64,000 bases of DNA, from contig JAIUCV010000003.1 of the NCBI GenBank assembly GCA_026724425.1, positions 46,959,283-47,023,282 of the forward strand, read 5' to 3'. Positions within the stretch are counted from its first letter, which is position 1. Every line of letters starts with the position of its first letter. Under the pieces are notes generated by a model. It was not told the DNA's origin. It was given only the letters and a program-made list of their open reading frames with translations, and ran no database searches. Positions 22,435 to 35,073 of the stretch are shown here, piece after piece. The DNA is from Erythrophleum ivorense. Its lineage: Eukaryota; Streptophyta; Magnoliopsida; Fabales; Fabaceae. A program made the position numbers and the translations under genes.

Positions 22435-25400
22435 ATAGCTCATCTCCCATTCAATCACACATAATATGTACAAAGCAAGCTTTTAAATGCATGTATGGAA
22501 AAATGGAAGTCATGGATATTTTCAAAGCAATCTTGGCATGTGAATCAATCATACTAGACATTCAAGAGTTCTCCAAGTGTTTGGATTGGCCTCACACTTC
22601 TCCTCATGGATTTTGGACTTGCCTCACCCATTCTTTAAGAGCTTTAGACTCAACCATACTCTTGGGCATCCAATTTGCTTTTGGGAGACTCTTTGCTATG
22701 TTTCAACCAAGCTCAAGGGTTCTAGGCTCATTCTCACCAAAGGGAAGAGTTCTTGGCCTCTCCTCACTCAAGCAAACTCATACAAACATCATAGATTCAT
22801 TTAAAATATAACATGGCATCAAGGATCATGGAATATAAAGGCATGCTAGCATACTTTTCTTAGCTTGAAAATACACATATACACATTTTAAAACAAGCTA
22901 AACACACATCCATGCATGAGAGAATGTGGAGAGAGCTACCTTGCACAATTTCACACACTTTTTCCTTAGCTTTCAAGCCTCCTCTTTCTGCCACACACCC
23001 ACAATTTGGTAGAGATAGTTTCTCTTGGCCTAGATACAATTTATGGGAGCCAATTAGGTCCATGAAACATATTCTAAGGCTATGCAACTTGCTTAAACAC
23101 TAGTTGGCTCTATAAGCTCCATTATGGTCCATAAAGGCACCTAATGAAGCCACACCCCTCAAGGGACTTCTAGGCCTCATTCTTTCCTTTCAAATATAAT
23201 TCTTAACTCATTTTAAACCTTTTGGAGTTATCACATCATTAAAACAAAAGGCCTAGTACCATGTTGCTTCTTTAAGTCATAATATGGAACCTAAGGCACC
23301 AAATCACTTTCTATGAGTTCTAAATTTTTTCCAAGGCTTCCTCTCATCCTCTTCCACCATATATGACTCAAAACTAAGCTTGGAACAAATTAAAACTATC
23401 CCTAACCTATAGTTCTGCCCTAGGCCAAAATGACACATGAAAAAGGAAAGTAATGGGTTTGCTTTGTTTTCTTGATGGAAGAGGTGTGTGGGGAGGTCTC
23501 TAGGGATCTTAGGAACTCAAGAAAACACTTATCTAAGCTAGGGAATTCATGGATCAAAACAGATTTCACAATGTCTCCATGAATCCCTTATTTTTCTATC
23601 TTGTGTTTTCATGCTTCTTTCTTTGATTTCTTTGCATCTACTTGCTTTTCACACTCCAAAATCTATGAATCTCCCTTGCTAGGACCAGAATTCATCTCCC
23701 TTTGATTGGGCTCTATATGGGATAAAATTATAACAAGGAGGAGAAGGGAAGAAGAAGCATGGAAGACAACAACTTACCTTGATTTCCTAACTTTTTTCAA
23801 GTGCTCTTCCAAGTGGTAAGTTCCTCTCTTTCAAAGTTTGTTATTCCTCCTCTAGAATAGACTCAAAACATCACCAAATCCATCAATGAAACCATAGAAA
23901 TGAAGAGGAGAATGAGAGGAACAAGTTTACTCAAGGGAAGAGCATAAAATTCCACACTTTTCTTATCTTTTCCTTGCTTTTTCTCTCTTCAAAATCTCCT
24001 CTCCTTGTGTGCCCAAGAGAGCTGGCTTCCTTCTGTATTTTTGGGGCAAAAACAAATTGTGGAAATGAGGAGCTGCTGGAACGTGGATAAGAAGGAGCTA
24101 AAAGTCACTTTATGTAACTTTTTACTTTTGCATTTTAGTCCCTTTTCTTGGCTTTTACATTTTAGGCTCATATCAACTCCTTTTTGAAATCCGTCTTTTC
24201 CATCATATTCCTTAGGCTATTAATCATAAGAATTGCCTTTGGAATCACTCAAAACGGATCTAAAACCATTCTGAATCGTTCGGTCAAAGTTTTGGTCAAC
24301 ATTTGCCGAAATCACTCACCGGAAGGGTTTCAACTGTTCTAGGGGTTCTCATGGTTTTTAGGGCCTCTGAGAACCCCAGAAAGATCAATTTTTTCTTTAA
24401 AAAACCCTCATGTGAATTTTTCAAACTTTCCAAAAATTACAAAAATGCCCCTACCTTCTTCGGCAAATTTTTTAAGCTTTTCTGACTCTGGTTTTTAGGC
24501 ATCTTAAACCTCAAATCCTCATTTTCTAATATTTAAAATTTTAGCATAATTTTAGTTGGCTCCAATTCCTTCTATTTCGAGGACTTCTTTTTGTATCTGG
24601 CTTGTTCTGACGTTTACAGAGAAACCGAACATCACGTTTCTCACATTTACAGAGAGACCGGATGTTACAAATTGCATAATGGAAAGCTCAATTAATTCAT
24701 TTTATGCTTTTATGGACCATGTGAGCTCATCAATATTAATTTCCATCCATATCATATCTATACAAGTCAGAAACATCACATTTCATCTCGTACATCTCAG
24801 GTTTGGAACCATGCAAAAAAAAAACAAGAATTTGTTCTCAAGTTTGCTGTCACAAATTTCTTATATGAATTTTGGAACTTCATAGCTAATTTTAGAAAAA
24901 TCAAAATCATGCATATGATAGCTTTCTGGAAAGTTTTAAATATTAACTAATTAATAAAAATAGTTTTAGATCAATATAATAACATTTAGTGTAACACCAT
25001 ATATTTCTACTTATTTCCTATCATTTCTAAGTCTCATATAATGAATTGTACAAGGGAATAGGAAAAATGACATTAAAATAATGCATTTCTTTGCATTGTG
25101 TCGCGTATAAATTTTTCATTTGGTATCCCGTGAACCATGTGAGCTTATGTATCACATTCTCATATTTAGTTATATAGATACAACTCATTCCCATCATCAA
25201 AAGTGGCCTACAACTCGTGCAAGGCAAGAGAACACATGAATTTCATGATAGTTGCCTCGGCCAGATTTTGCCATTTCTATCACAAATTTTGGAAAACCAT
25301 AACTAATTTTAGAAAAATTGAATCATACATCATTTGCCCTTTAAGTGACAGAATTCATTTTCGGACTAGTGTGACCAGTACCATGAACCAAAATCAGAAT

Positions 25401-26011
25401 TTTTTCTAACTTTGAAAATTCATCAAATATTCCATAGACTTCCAAAAATTCTGTACTTTAGTTTCTCAAAAAGCTCTCAAAAAGCTCTAAATACGTACCA
25501 AGTCTCAAATTAAGAAGAGTTCATTTGGATAAAAAGTGGTATAGGTTTCCAATATGGTAATTTTTTGCTCCATATAGGATACCAAAATGTCCAAATGACT
25601 TCCCTTGATGTTTGGCACCTCTTAGGCAAGTTTAAAAACATGAATATGACTTGTATAGACTGCCCAAGTGGTCCCAATCCTCATGCATCTCAATTTAGTC
25701 ATTCCACTTCCATTTATACGCAATTGCATAAAGCCATTCAAGAAGCCAATTTGCCATAACATACTTAATTTACATTCTAGTGGTCACGTAACATAATTTC
25801 TCATTTATACATAATATATTAATATAATTACACATGCTTAAGAGGTCATAGGTCATGTACAATAATAGATTACAACAATTGCCATTCATAAGGCCTTAAA
25901 GTAGCCAAATCCATGCACTTTAATGTCAAACTTTCATCTCTCAAGTGGTTGGCTCTCATTTCCTTGCTCTCTCGGTTCACCTAACATGTTAGAACATTGG
26001 AGAGAAGGGAA

Positions 26012-26030
26012 TAAGATTCAAAGAATCCCA
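26012..26030 (-). other. Conserved LTR stem-loop (T2 copy)
   Basis: Minus strand TGGGATTC-TTT-GAATCTTA, identical in pairing to T0 and T1. Confidence 0.55.
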
Positions 26031-27687
26031 ATAGCTCATCTCCCTTTCAATCACATATAAAAGATGCAAAACCAATCTTGAAAATGTATACATGAGTAGC
26101 ATAGAATGTGCAATCATTCAAGAGACATTTTCAACATTTGAGCAAGTCATATATAGCATACAAAGGCTTGCCAAGTAAGTGGATTAGCCTTACCCATTCA
26201 CTTGTTAATTTTGGACTTGTCTCACCCATTCTTTAAGAGTTTCTTAGACTCAATCTTACTCTTAGGAGTCAACTTCACATTTGGGAGACTCTTTACTTTG
26301 TCTTAACTAATTTTAAGGGTTCTTGGCTCATCCTCACCATAACTAAAGGTTCTTGGCATCACCGCACTCAAGCAAAACAAAGCAAACATCAAAAACATCA
26401 TTTAGAAACATAATGTATCATCATGGTACCATGGCATTTGAAATCATGCTAAAATACTTTTCATGGCTTAAAACACACATACACACATTTAAAGACAAGC
26501 CAAGCATACATTCATGCATGAGAGAAGGAGGAGCGAGATACCTTGGAAGTAACTACACACTTTTTCTCTTGGATTTGCTCTCCCTTCCTCGGCCTCACAC
26601 ACACAAGGGTGTGGAAATGATTTCTCTTGGCCTAAACACAATTTATGGAAGCCAATTAGGTTCATGAAATTATTTCTAAGGCTACACATCTTGTTTAAAC
26701 ACTAACTTGGCTCATTAACCCTTTTATGGTTCTAAGAATGCACTTAATGAAGCAACACCCATCAAATAAATTCTAGGCTCCATTCTTTTTCTTCATACAT
26801 GATTCTTGACTCCTTTTAAGCCTCTTAGAGTGATCATATAGTTAAAATAAAGAGCCTAACTACATGTTGCTTTTTTAGGTCATATTATAGAACATATAAG
26901 GCCAACTCACTTTCTATGGTTTCTAATTTTTTTCCAAGGCTTCCCCTCATCTTCACTCATCATATATGACTCAAAAAAGGGCTTAGAAAAATTTAAAACT
27001 ATCCCTAGGTATATGGAACTCACTTGGTCGAACCTATGCATGTTCTTGGCACTCATGGACTTTGCTTTGTTTCCTTGATGGAGGAAGCATATGAGGAGAC
27101 TTCTAAGGACCTTAGGAGCTCATTTAAACTATCATTTAGGCATAGAAATTAAGGTATCAAATCAGATTTTACAAGAAGCATATGAAACCCTAGAATTTAC
27201 ATATTGAATTTCCATGGTTCTTTTGTTATTTTCTTTGCATATTCTTATTCTCCACACTCTTTTTCCTAAGAATCAACCTTGGTTCTACCTAAAAACCAAG
27301 CCCTCCTATGACTTCTTGAGTGGAGCAAAATATGGAGAGAAGAAGAGCAAGGGGTAGTAACCATGGAAGAAGAAATTACCTTATTTTTCCTTGTTTTCTC
27401 ACTTAAATCTTGTCTTCTTTGGCCTCCTCTCATGAAATCCGAATTTTTCCCTCAATTTATCCCTTAAAACAGATCCATATACTTCATTATAATCATAGGA
27501 AATAAAGGAGAATGAAGGAGAAGAGGTTTGGAAAGGAAAGAGCATGAAAAACTACCAAAAATCTATACCTTCAAGCTTTGATTTCTCCTCCTCTTCCTCT
27601 TCTTCTTGTGCGCCACTCTCCTAGGGTTTTTCCTTTGGTCTAGGGTAGAAACATATGAAGCTAAATGAATAGGGGAGTGGGGCACCC

Positions 27688-27697
27688 TATATATATA
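27688..27697 (-). promoter_or_regulatory. Probable LTR TATA box of T2
   Basis: On the minus strand CTTATATATA, about 540 bp inside the LTR 5' end, followed downstream by the same leader-type sequence as in T0. Confidence 0.5.
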
Positions 27698-28704
27698 AGC
27701 GGAAGAAGAAAGACTTTTCAAAAATTCTCATTTTGCCCTTCATTTTTGGCATTTTCGTTTTAGCTTCTTTTTTAGAGTCTTCTTTTTCATTATAAAATTT
27801 AGGTTTCCAATTTAGCAAAATGCCTTTTGAATCACTCAAATCGAAGCTAAAACCTTCCCAAATGAATCTGTTAAAGTTTAGGTATGCCGACATTAAAAAA
27901 TGTCCACCGGAGGAGTTTTAACTGACCCGAGGCTTCTCATGATTTTCAAGGCCTCTAAGAACCCCAGAGAACTCAAAACTTTCATTAAAAAAGCCCTCCT
28001 ATGTGAATTCCAAAATTTGCTCAAAATTATGAAAATGCCATTATGTTTCATAAGTTTTTTGTTAAATTTTGTTTCTTCATTCTAGCTCCGTTTTTCTTTT
28101 CGTCTGAGCATAAGATTCTTATTTTTAAAAGTCTAGAATATTATTCAAAATTTTTGAGATTGTAACTAATTCATTTAGGGGGACTTGCTTTGAAAACGCA
28201 CCTTTTTTGTCATTTAACAAAAACTGGACATTACATTTAGCCCACGAAAAGCAATAGAAAAGTACATCAAGTCTGTTCTCAGATAACACCAGGACCTGAA
28301 ACTTCAAAGTTTGGTTCTCCTCTACAAAGCTCTAAATGAGGTGCTCTCAGTGGCTATGGAAAGCTTATGATGTCTAGTTTATATCTATAACATTTCATGA
28401 GCAGTAGACTTCATTTGACCTATGAGTAACCTAGAGAAGCAAACTAACCATATGAACAGTACCTATACCAATTCTGCATAATTTGGCCAACTTTAAAAAA
28501 TCATAATAAATTTTCTAGACTCCAAATTGAGTGCTCTTTAGCTTTACCAAAAGCTCTAGATGACACCTACTTGTTGGTCAAATTTCATGCAAAAATGCAT
28601 CTATTTGGTTAGACTTTGGTTTAGCTCAAGAATTAGTCAAATTTGAAGTCCAAAATGGGTTCAACATGCACCAAATGACCTTCTTACCATTCCATAGCCA
28701 CTTG

Positions 28705-31006
28705 TGTAATATTCGATTCTTTGAAAATGAGAGAAAACGTAAGAAACATAATGTACGGTTTATCCATAAATGCACGAAATTCATCGAATACAAAAAGAAG
28801 TCTCCTGAAATGAATTAGTTAAGGTCCCAAAAAAATTAAGTAGCATTCTAGAATCCTAAAAATGAGAATCCCTGTCTTAGACAAAAAGAAAAATAGAACT
28901 AGAATGAAGAAACAAATTTAAAAGAAAGGTTGACAAAACATAATGGTATTTTTGTAATTTTGAGCAAATTTTAGAATTTTCATAGGAGGGCTTTTTAAAT
29001 GAAAGTTTTGAGTTTTTCAAAGTTTTCAGAGGCCTTGAAAACCATAGGAAGCTCCAGGATAGTTAAAACCCCTCCAATGGACATTTTCTTACGCCAGTTG
29101 ACCTGAACTTTGACTAGTTCATTCAGGAAACTTTTAAATCCAATTTGGATGAAACCAGAGATATTTTATGAATTAGAGGACCTAAATTTTATGATAGAAA
29201 AGATAGTTTTTAAAAAGGAGTTAAAATGAGTCTAAACGAAGCAAACAAGTGCGTAAAGGCAAAATGGTCATTTTTGAAAAATTGTAAAAGAGGCTTCTTA
29301 AGTAAGATTACACCTCATCACCTTCTCCAAGCTTCCATTTGCAGAAAATTGAGTAGCCATATGTCTGACATTAAGAGAGGAGAGAGAGAAGAAGTTTAAG
29401 ATTTTGTTTATGTAAGTAAATAGCCCCATTTCATCCTGCGCCAGTTAGAAAAGTTGTTCCTCTCTCTAAGAGCTTTATAATGGTGGTTTTCTTTTCTTGA
29501 AAACTTGAAGATTTAGGTCTAACTCAAGCCAAAAAGGAACTCTTTTCAAGAAATAAATCAGTGGAAAATAATCTACGAGAAAAGAGCTCCATTTTAAGGT
29601 AAGACTTTACTTGAAACACTTGCAAAATCTTGTGTTTCTAAGCCATTTAAGCTTTGATCTAGAGAGAGAAAGTGAGATGTAGAGTTTTTTCTTTATGTGT
29701 TCTTGATGGCACCAAAGGTTATGGAGTGTAAGGATTAAAAATATATAACTAGAATTGAAAAGGGAGCTTTAGAATGCAAGTTATGGAATTTAGGGATTTG
29801 GTTGCACTTAGGCTAAGATAAAGCTTCCTAGTAGTAATTTAAGTAGTCTAAGAGTATATATGAGTTCCTAAGACACCAAGAGAGCCTCCCACATGCTTCT
29901 CCTATCAAAGAAATTAAAACAACTCCATTGGTGCCATATGGAAGCATAGCCTTGGCCAAGGAGGGTTCATGCACCTAGGGAGTGTTTTAATTCCTTCCAA
30001 GCTTAGTTTTGCATCATGTATGATGGGAGAGTATGAGAGGAAGCCTTGGAAAAATTTTAGAAGCCATGGATTGTGAGAGAGTATCATAGGTTCCATATTA
30101 TGGCTTAAAGAAGCAACACCTAGCTAGGCTCCTTGACTTAATTGTGTGATAACTCCAAGAGGTTTAAATGGAGTCAAGAATCATAAATGAATGGAGAGAA
30201 TGAAGCCAAGATGATGTTTTCTTAAGGTTGCTTCATTAAGTGCATTATGGAACCATAAAAGAGCCATATGAGTTACCTAACTTTTCTAGTGAATGTATGG
30301 ATTTAGAATTTGATTCAAGAGTATAATTGGCTTCCATATGATGTGTCTAGGCCAAGAAAAACAAGACTTACATCATTGTGGGTGTGTGGCCTAGAGAGGG
30401 AGCATAATTCCAAGAGAAAGTGTGCTTGTGTGGCAAAGGTAGCTCTCTCCACTTTCTCTCATGCATGAATGTGTGCTTACCTTGTCTTTGAATGTGTGTT
30501 TGTGTGTTTTAAGCCATGAAAAGTGTTCTAGTATGATTTCATATGCCATGGTACCATGATGATATTTTATATATTCAAATGATGTTCAATGCTTATGAAA
30601 TTTTACAAGCATAAACTATACATGCTAAGCTTTCCATGGCCACCAAGATCACCCCAATTGGATCTCTGAGCTAGGAGATATGAATTTTTGAAGATGGAGG
30701 ACAGTACCAATAATGATAGTCAACCTCTGGTACTCTTCTATCAATTTCTAGTAGCTAGAAGCCTTTTTTGTGGTCTAGATTTATTTTTACATAAAGTAGA
30801 CATCTATAGCTTTCCAAAATGGTATAGTGTGCTTGATTTTGATTTTTTTAGAATTAGTTATAATTTTTCAAATTTTAGGTACAAAATCTAGAAATCCTAC
30901 CTGAGGTTGCACACTATGTTTTTTAGTATACCATCCATTTACATGAGTTCTAGGCCATTTCTTGAGTTTTTTATGATTTGTATTTGTGTATTTAAATGTA
31001 AGAATG
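28705..31006 (+). repeat. T3 left inverted arm
   Basis: 2,302 bp, reverse complement of 32399-34695 with scattered substitutions and small indels. Begins at an LTR 5' terminus. Confidence 0.85.
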
Positions 31007-32398
31007 TTAACTATCATTACTGGTACTATCCAGACCATAACAGAGGCTTCTAGCCACCAAAAATTGATAGAACAATACCAGAAGTCAACTGTCATTACTG
31101 ATACTGTCCTCCATCTTCAAAAATTCATATCTCCATACTCAAAGGTCTAATTGGAGTGATCTTGGTGCCATGGATAGTACCATTAATGATAGTCAACATT
31201 CTCACATTTAAATACACAAATACAACTCATAAACAAACTCAGGTAGGATTTCCAAATTCTGTGCCTGAACTTTGAAAAATCATACCTAATTCCAGAAAAA
31301 TTGAAATTAGTCACACTATACTACTATAGAAAGCTACAAATGTCTAATTTATGATAAAAATAAATTTAGATGACAACGGAGGCTTCTAGCTATTGAAAAT
31401 TGATGGAACAATACCAGAGGCCAACTATCATTACTAATACTATCCTCTATCTTCAAAAATTCATATCTCCCTACTCAAAGGTCCAATTGGGGTGATCTTG
31501 GTGGCCAAGGAAAGCCTAGCATGTCTAGGTTATGACTGTAAAATTTTATGAGCATTGAACATCATTTGTCTCATGAATGATACAGCCCAAGTTTTTGACC
31601 ATATGAACAATGTCTGCATCAATTTAGCAGAAAATTGTCAACTTTGGAAATTCATAATTAATTCCACAAAGCTCCAAATAATCTGATATTTGGCTTCCTA
31701 AAAGATCTAGATAATATCTATATGTGTGAAAAATTTAATGAGTAAATTCATTCATTCGGTCAGATCTTGATATTGGGTTGTGAAATGGTCATTTTTAAGT
31801 CTTACAAAGGGTCCAAATGGTCTATTTTGAGCTCCAAGGCAACCATGACCACTTGAGTACGTGGGAATGTACCAAAATAACATTATAAAATTTTCTCAAA
31901 GATGCACAAACCTAGATTTCTCAAACTCACTCATCCACCCTAAGATATACACAAGAGCACACATACCAAGTCTTGCCATCTAATGTCCAAATTATGCTAT
32001 TTCATGCATATGGCATTAATTCTCATTCATACATCATATATATGAGTATTGACACATGTTCAAATGATTACATAACAATTCCATCATAGGATTACATCAT
32101 ATGCCATGTGTATGGCTACAAAAGACACAAAACTAGGCATTTTAATGGAATTGGGTTGTGAAATGGTCATTTTTAAGAATTGTAAAAGAGGCTTCTTGCG
32201 TAAGATTAAAACCAGGCTTTGATACCAATATATGTAATACCATGATTCTATGACTGATCTCATATCATATGTAAGCTTATTTCCATGAAGCACATGAATT
32301 CCTCAAGAAAAAGTCATGGAAAAATACAATTAAATGGCATTACGTCACAGGTAAATTTTTTATTCGATGTTTTGTGGGCCATATGGACTTATCCATTT
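31007..32398. other. T3 spacer: patchwork of LTR pieces
   Basis: Contains a short LTR piece (31007-31175) and a second minus-orientation LTR stretch from 31197, which lacks part of the arm sequence but has sequence deleted from the arms. A 27-bp direct repeat lies at about 31773-31799 and 32150-32176. The PBS and LTR 3' end follow. No gene. Confidence 0.7.
32216..32227 (-). other. Relic primer-binding site inside T3
   Basis: On the minus strand TGGTATCAAAGC, five bases after an LTR end (GGTATTACA, 32233-32241). It matches the tRNA-iMet PBS at 11 of 12 positions. It shows T3 is not a plain solo LTR but kept a scrap of internal region. Confidence 0.75.
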
Positions 32399-34695
32399 CA
32401 TTCTCACATTTAAATACACAAATAAAACTCATAACGAACTCAAGAAATGGCCTAGAACTTATGTAAATGGATGTTATACTCGAAAACATAATGTGCAGCC
32501 TCAGGTAGAATTTCCAAATTCTATGCTTGAATTTTGAAAAATTATAACTAATTCTAGAAAATTTGAAATCAGGCACAGTATATCATTCTGGAATGCTACA
32601 GATTTCTAATTTATGCTAAAAATAAATCTAGACCACAACAGAGGCTTCTAGCTATCAGAAATTGATGGAATAATACTAGAGGTCAATTGTCATTACTAGT
32701 ACTGTCCTCCTCCTTCAAAAATTTATATCTCCCAGCTTAGAGGTCCAATTGGGGTGATCTTGGTGGCCATAGAAATTTTAGCATATCTAGTTTATGCTTA
32801 TAAAATTTCATGAGCATTGCACATCATTTGAATGCATAAAACATCATCATGGTGACATGGCATATGAAATCATGCTAGAACACTTTTCATGGCTTAAAAC
32901 ACACATACATTCAAAGACAAGATAAGCACACATTCATGCATAAGAGAAAGCGGAAAGAGCTACCTTTGCCACAAGACCACACTTTTTCTCTTGAAATTAT
33001 GCTCTCTCTCTCAGCCACACACTTACAATGATGTGAGGCTTGTTTCTCTTGGCCTAGACACATCATATGGAAGCCAATTACACTCTTGAATCAAATTCTA
33101 AAGCCATACATTCACCAGAAAAGCTAAGTAACTCATATGGCTCTTTTATGGTTCCATAATGCACTTAATGAAGCAACCTTAAGAAAACATCATCTTGGCT
33201 CCACTCTCTCCATTCATTAATGACTCTTGACTCCATTTAAACCTCTTGGAGTCATCACACAATTAAATCAAGGAGCCTAACTAGGTGTTGCTTCTTTAAG
33301 CCATAATATGGAACTTATGATACCATCTTACAATCTATGGCTTCTAAAATTTTTCCAAGGCTTCCTCTCATACTCTCCCATCATACATGATGCAAAACTA
33401 AGCTTGGAAGGAATTAAAACACTCTCTAGATGCATACACCCTCCTTGCCCGAGGCTATACTTCCATATGGCACCAATGGAGTTGTTTTAATTTATTTGAT
33501 GGGAGAAGCATGTGGGAGGTTCTCTTGGTGTTTTAGGAACTCATATATACTTTTAGACAACTTAAATTACTACTAGGAAGCTTCATCTTAGCTTAGGTGT
33601 AGCTAAATCTCAAAATTCTATAACTTGCATTCTGAAGCTCCTTTTTCAATTCTAGTTGTATATTCTTAATCCTCACACTCCATAACCTTTGGTTCCATCA
33701 AGAACACATGAAGAAATACTCTACTCGTCACTTTCTCTTTCTAGATCGAAGTTTAAATGGCTTGGAAACATAAGATTTTATAAGTGTTTCAAGTAAAGTC
33801 TTACCTTAAAATAGAGCTCTCTTCGCATAGATTATTTTCCACCGATTGATTTCTTGAAAAGAGTTCCTTTTTAGCTTGGGTTAGACCTGAATCTTCAAGT
33901 TTTTAAGATAAGAAAACCACCATTATAAAGCTCTTAGAGAGAGGAACAACTTTCCTAACTGGCACAGGATAAAACAGGGCCATTTACTTACCTAAACAGA
34001 AGCTTAAACTTCTTCTCTCTCTCCCCCTCTTAATGTCACGCCATGGCTGCTCAATTTTCTACAAATGAAAGCTTGGAGAAGGTGATGAGGTGTAATATTA
34101 CTTAAGAAGCCTTTTTTATAATTTTTCAAAATGACCATTTTGCCCTTATATGCCTGTTTGCTCTGTTTAGTCTGCTTTTAACTCCTTTTTTAGAACTACC
34201 TTTTCTGTCATAAAATTTAGGTCCTCTAATTCATAAAATTCCTTTGGTTTCATCCAAATTAGATTTAAAACCATCCTGAATGAATTAGTCAAAGTTTGGG
34301 TCAACCAACATTGAAAAACATCCACCAAAGGGGTTTTAACTATCCCAGGGCTTCCCATGGTTTTCAGGGCCTCTGAAAACCTTGGAAAACTTAAAACTTT
34401 CATTTAAAAAGCTCTCTTGTGAGAATTTCAAATTTTGCTCAAAATTACAAAAATCCATTACGTTTCGTAAACCTTTCGTTCAAATTCGTTTCTTCATTTT
34501 AGCTCCATTTTTCTTTCCGTTTGAGCCTGGGATTCTCATTTTTAAGAGTTTAGAATGCTACTTAAATTTTTTAGGACCTTAACTAATTCATTTATGGGGA
34601 CTTCTTTTTGTATCCGGTGAATTTTTTTGTTTATGGAGAAACTGTACATTACGTTTATCACGTTTTATCTTATTTTCAAAGAACTGAATATTACA
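32399..34695 (-). repeat. T3 right inverted arm
   Basis: 2,297 bp, pairs with 28705-31006. It is part of a minus-orientation LTR spanning 32233-34695. Confidence 0.85.
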
Positions 34696-35054
34696 ACTTG
34701 GGCACATCCACAAGCACAATTACGGCCTAGAAAAGCATGCCAAATAATTCAAATCATCATAGAGCTCAACCTCACCATACCACATGCATTCATACACATG
34801 AAATAATGGTGCTAGGATGTCAATCTCTAACGTAGGCATTCATTTAGCTTCAAGGTTGATATATACATCATAATTATATACATTTAAATTTGTTAAGTGG
34901 TTACATCTCATATACATCACGTCTTTACAAACTTTGACATCAAATTACATTCAAAGCTATTTATTGTTAAAGTATGACTAATCATGCTTCTTGGCTCCTA
35001 TTTTTGCTTTCTTAAGCCTCATCTAAGCATGGTTAGATGGAAAATAGGGAAGAG

Positions 35055-35073
35055 TGAGATTCAAAGAATCTCA
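35055..35073 (-). other. Conserved LTR stem-loop (U copy)
   Basis: Minus strand TGAGATTC-TTT-GAATCTCA, a perfect eight-base stem. Confidence 0.6.

Larger units (their letters stand above)
18081..24669 (-). mobile_element. Solo LTR T1 (T family)
   Basis: TGTAACACC at 18081 to GATGTTACA at 24669, with AATTG target duplications at 18076-18080 and 24670-24674. Without nested S1 it is about 3,700 bp. Stem-loop at 22416-22434. No internal genes. Confidence 0.9.
24990..28235 (-). mobile_element. Solo LTR T2 (T family, shorter)
   Basis: 3,246 bp, TGTAACACC to GACATTACA, with TTTAG target duplications at 24985-24989 and 28236-28240. About 0.45 kb shorter than other T copies, so internal deletions are likely. 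Stem-loop at 26012-26030, TATA box at 27688-27697. Confidence 0.9.
28705..34695. mobile_element. T3: LTR element with inverted (head-to-head) LTR arms
   Basis: A 5,991-bp unit starting TGTAATATTCG and ending GAATATTACA. It is flanked by perfect ACTTG duplications (28700-28704 and 34696-34700), so both ends belong to one insertion. The left arm (28705-31006) is T-like LTR in plus orientation. The right arm (32399-34695) is the same LTR inverted. Both arms share one internal deletion junction (near 30587 and 32830), so one was copied from the other. The 1.4-kb middle holds further LTR pieces and a minus-strand PBS. Normal LTRs are direct repeats, so this is aberrant. No coding region. Confidence 0.85.

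Noticed and set aside
28705..34695. T3 as a foldback DNA transposon or Mutator-like element
   Set aside because: Its termini and arm content are T-family LTR sequence, it has a 5-bp duplication like the LTRs and a relic tRNA-iMet PBS. I see no transposase.
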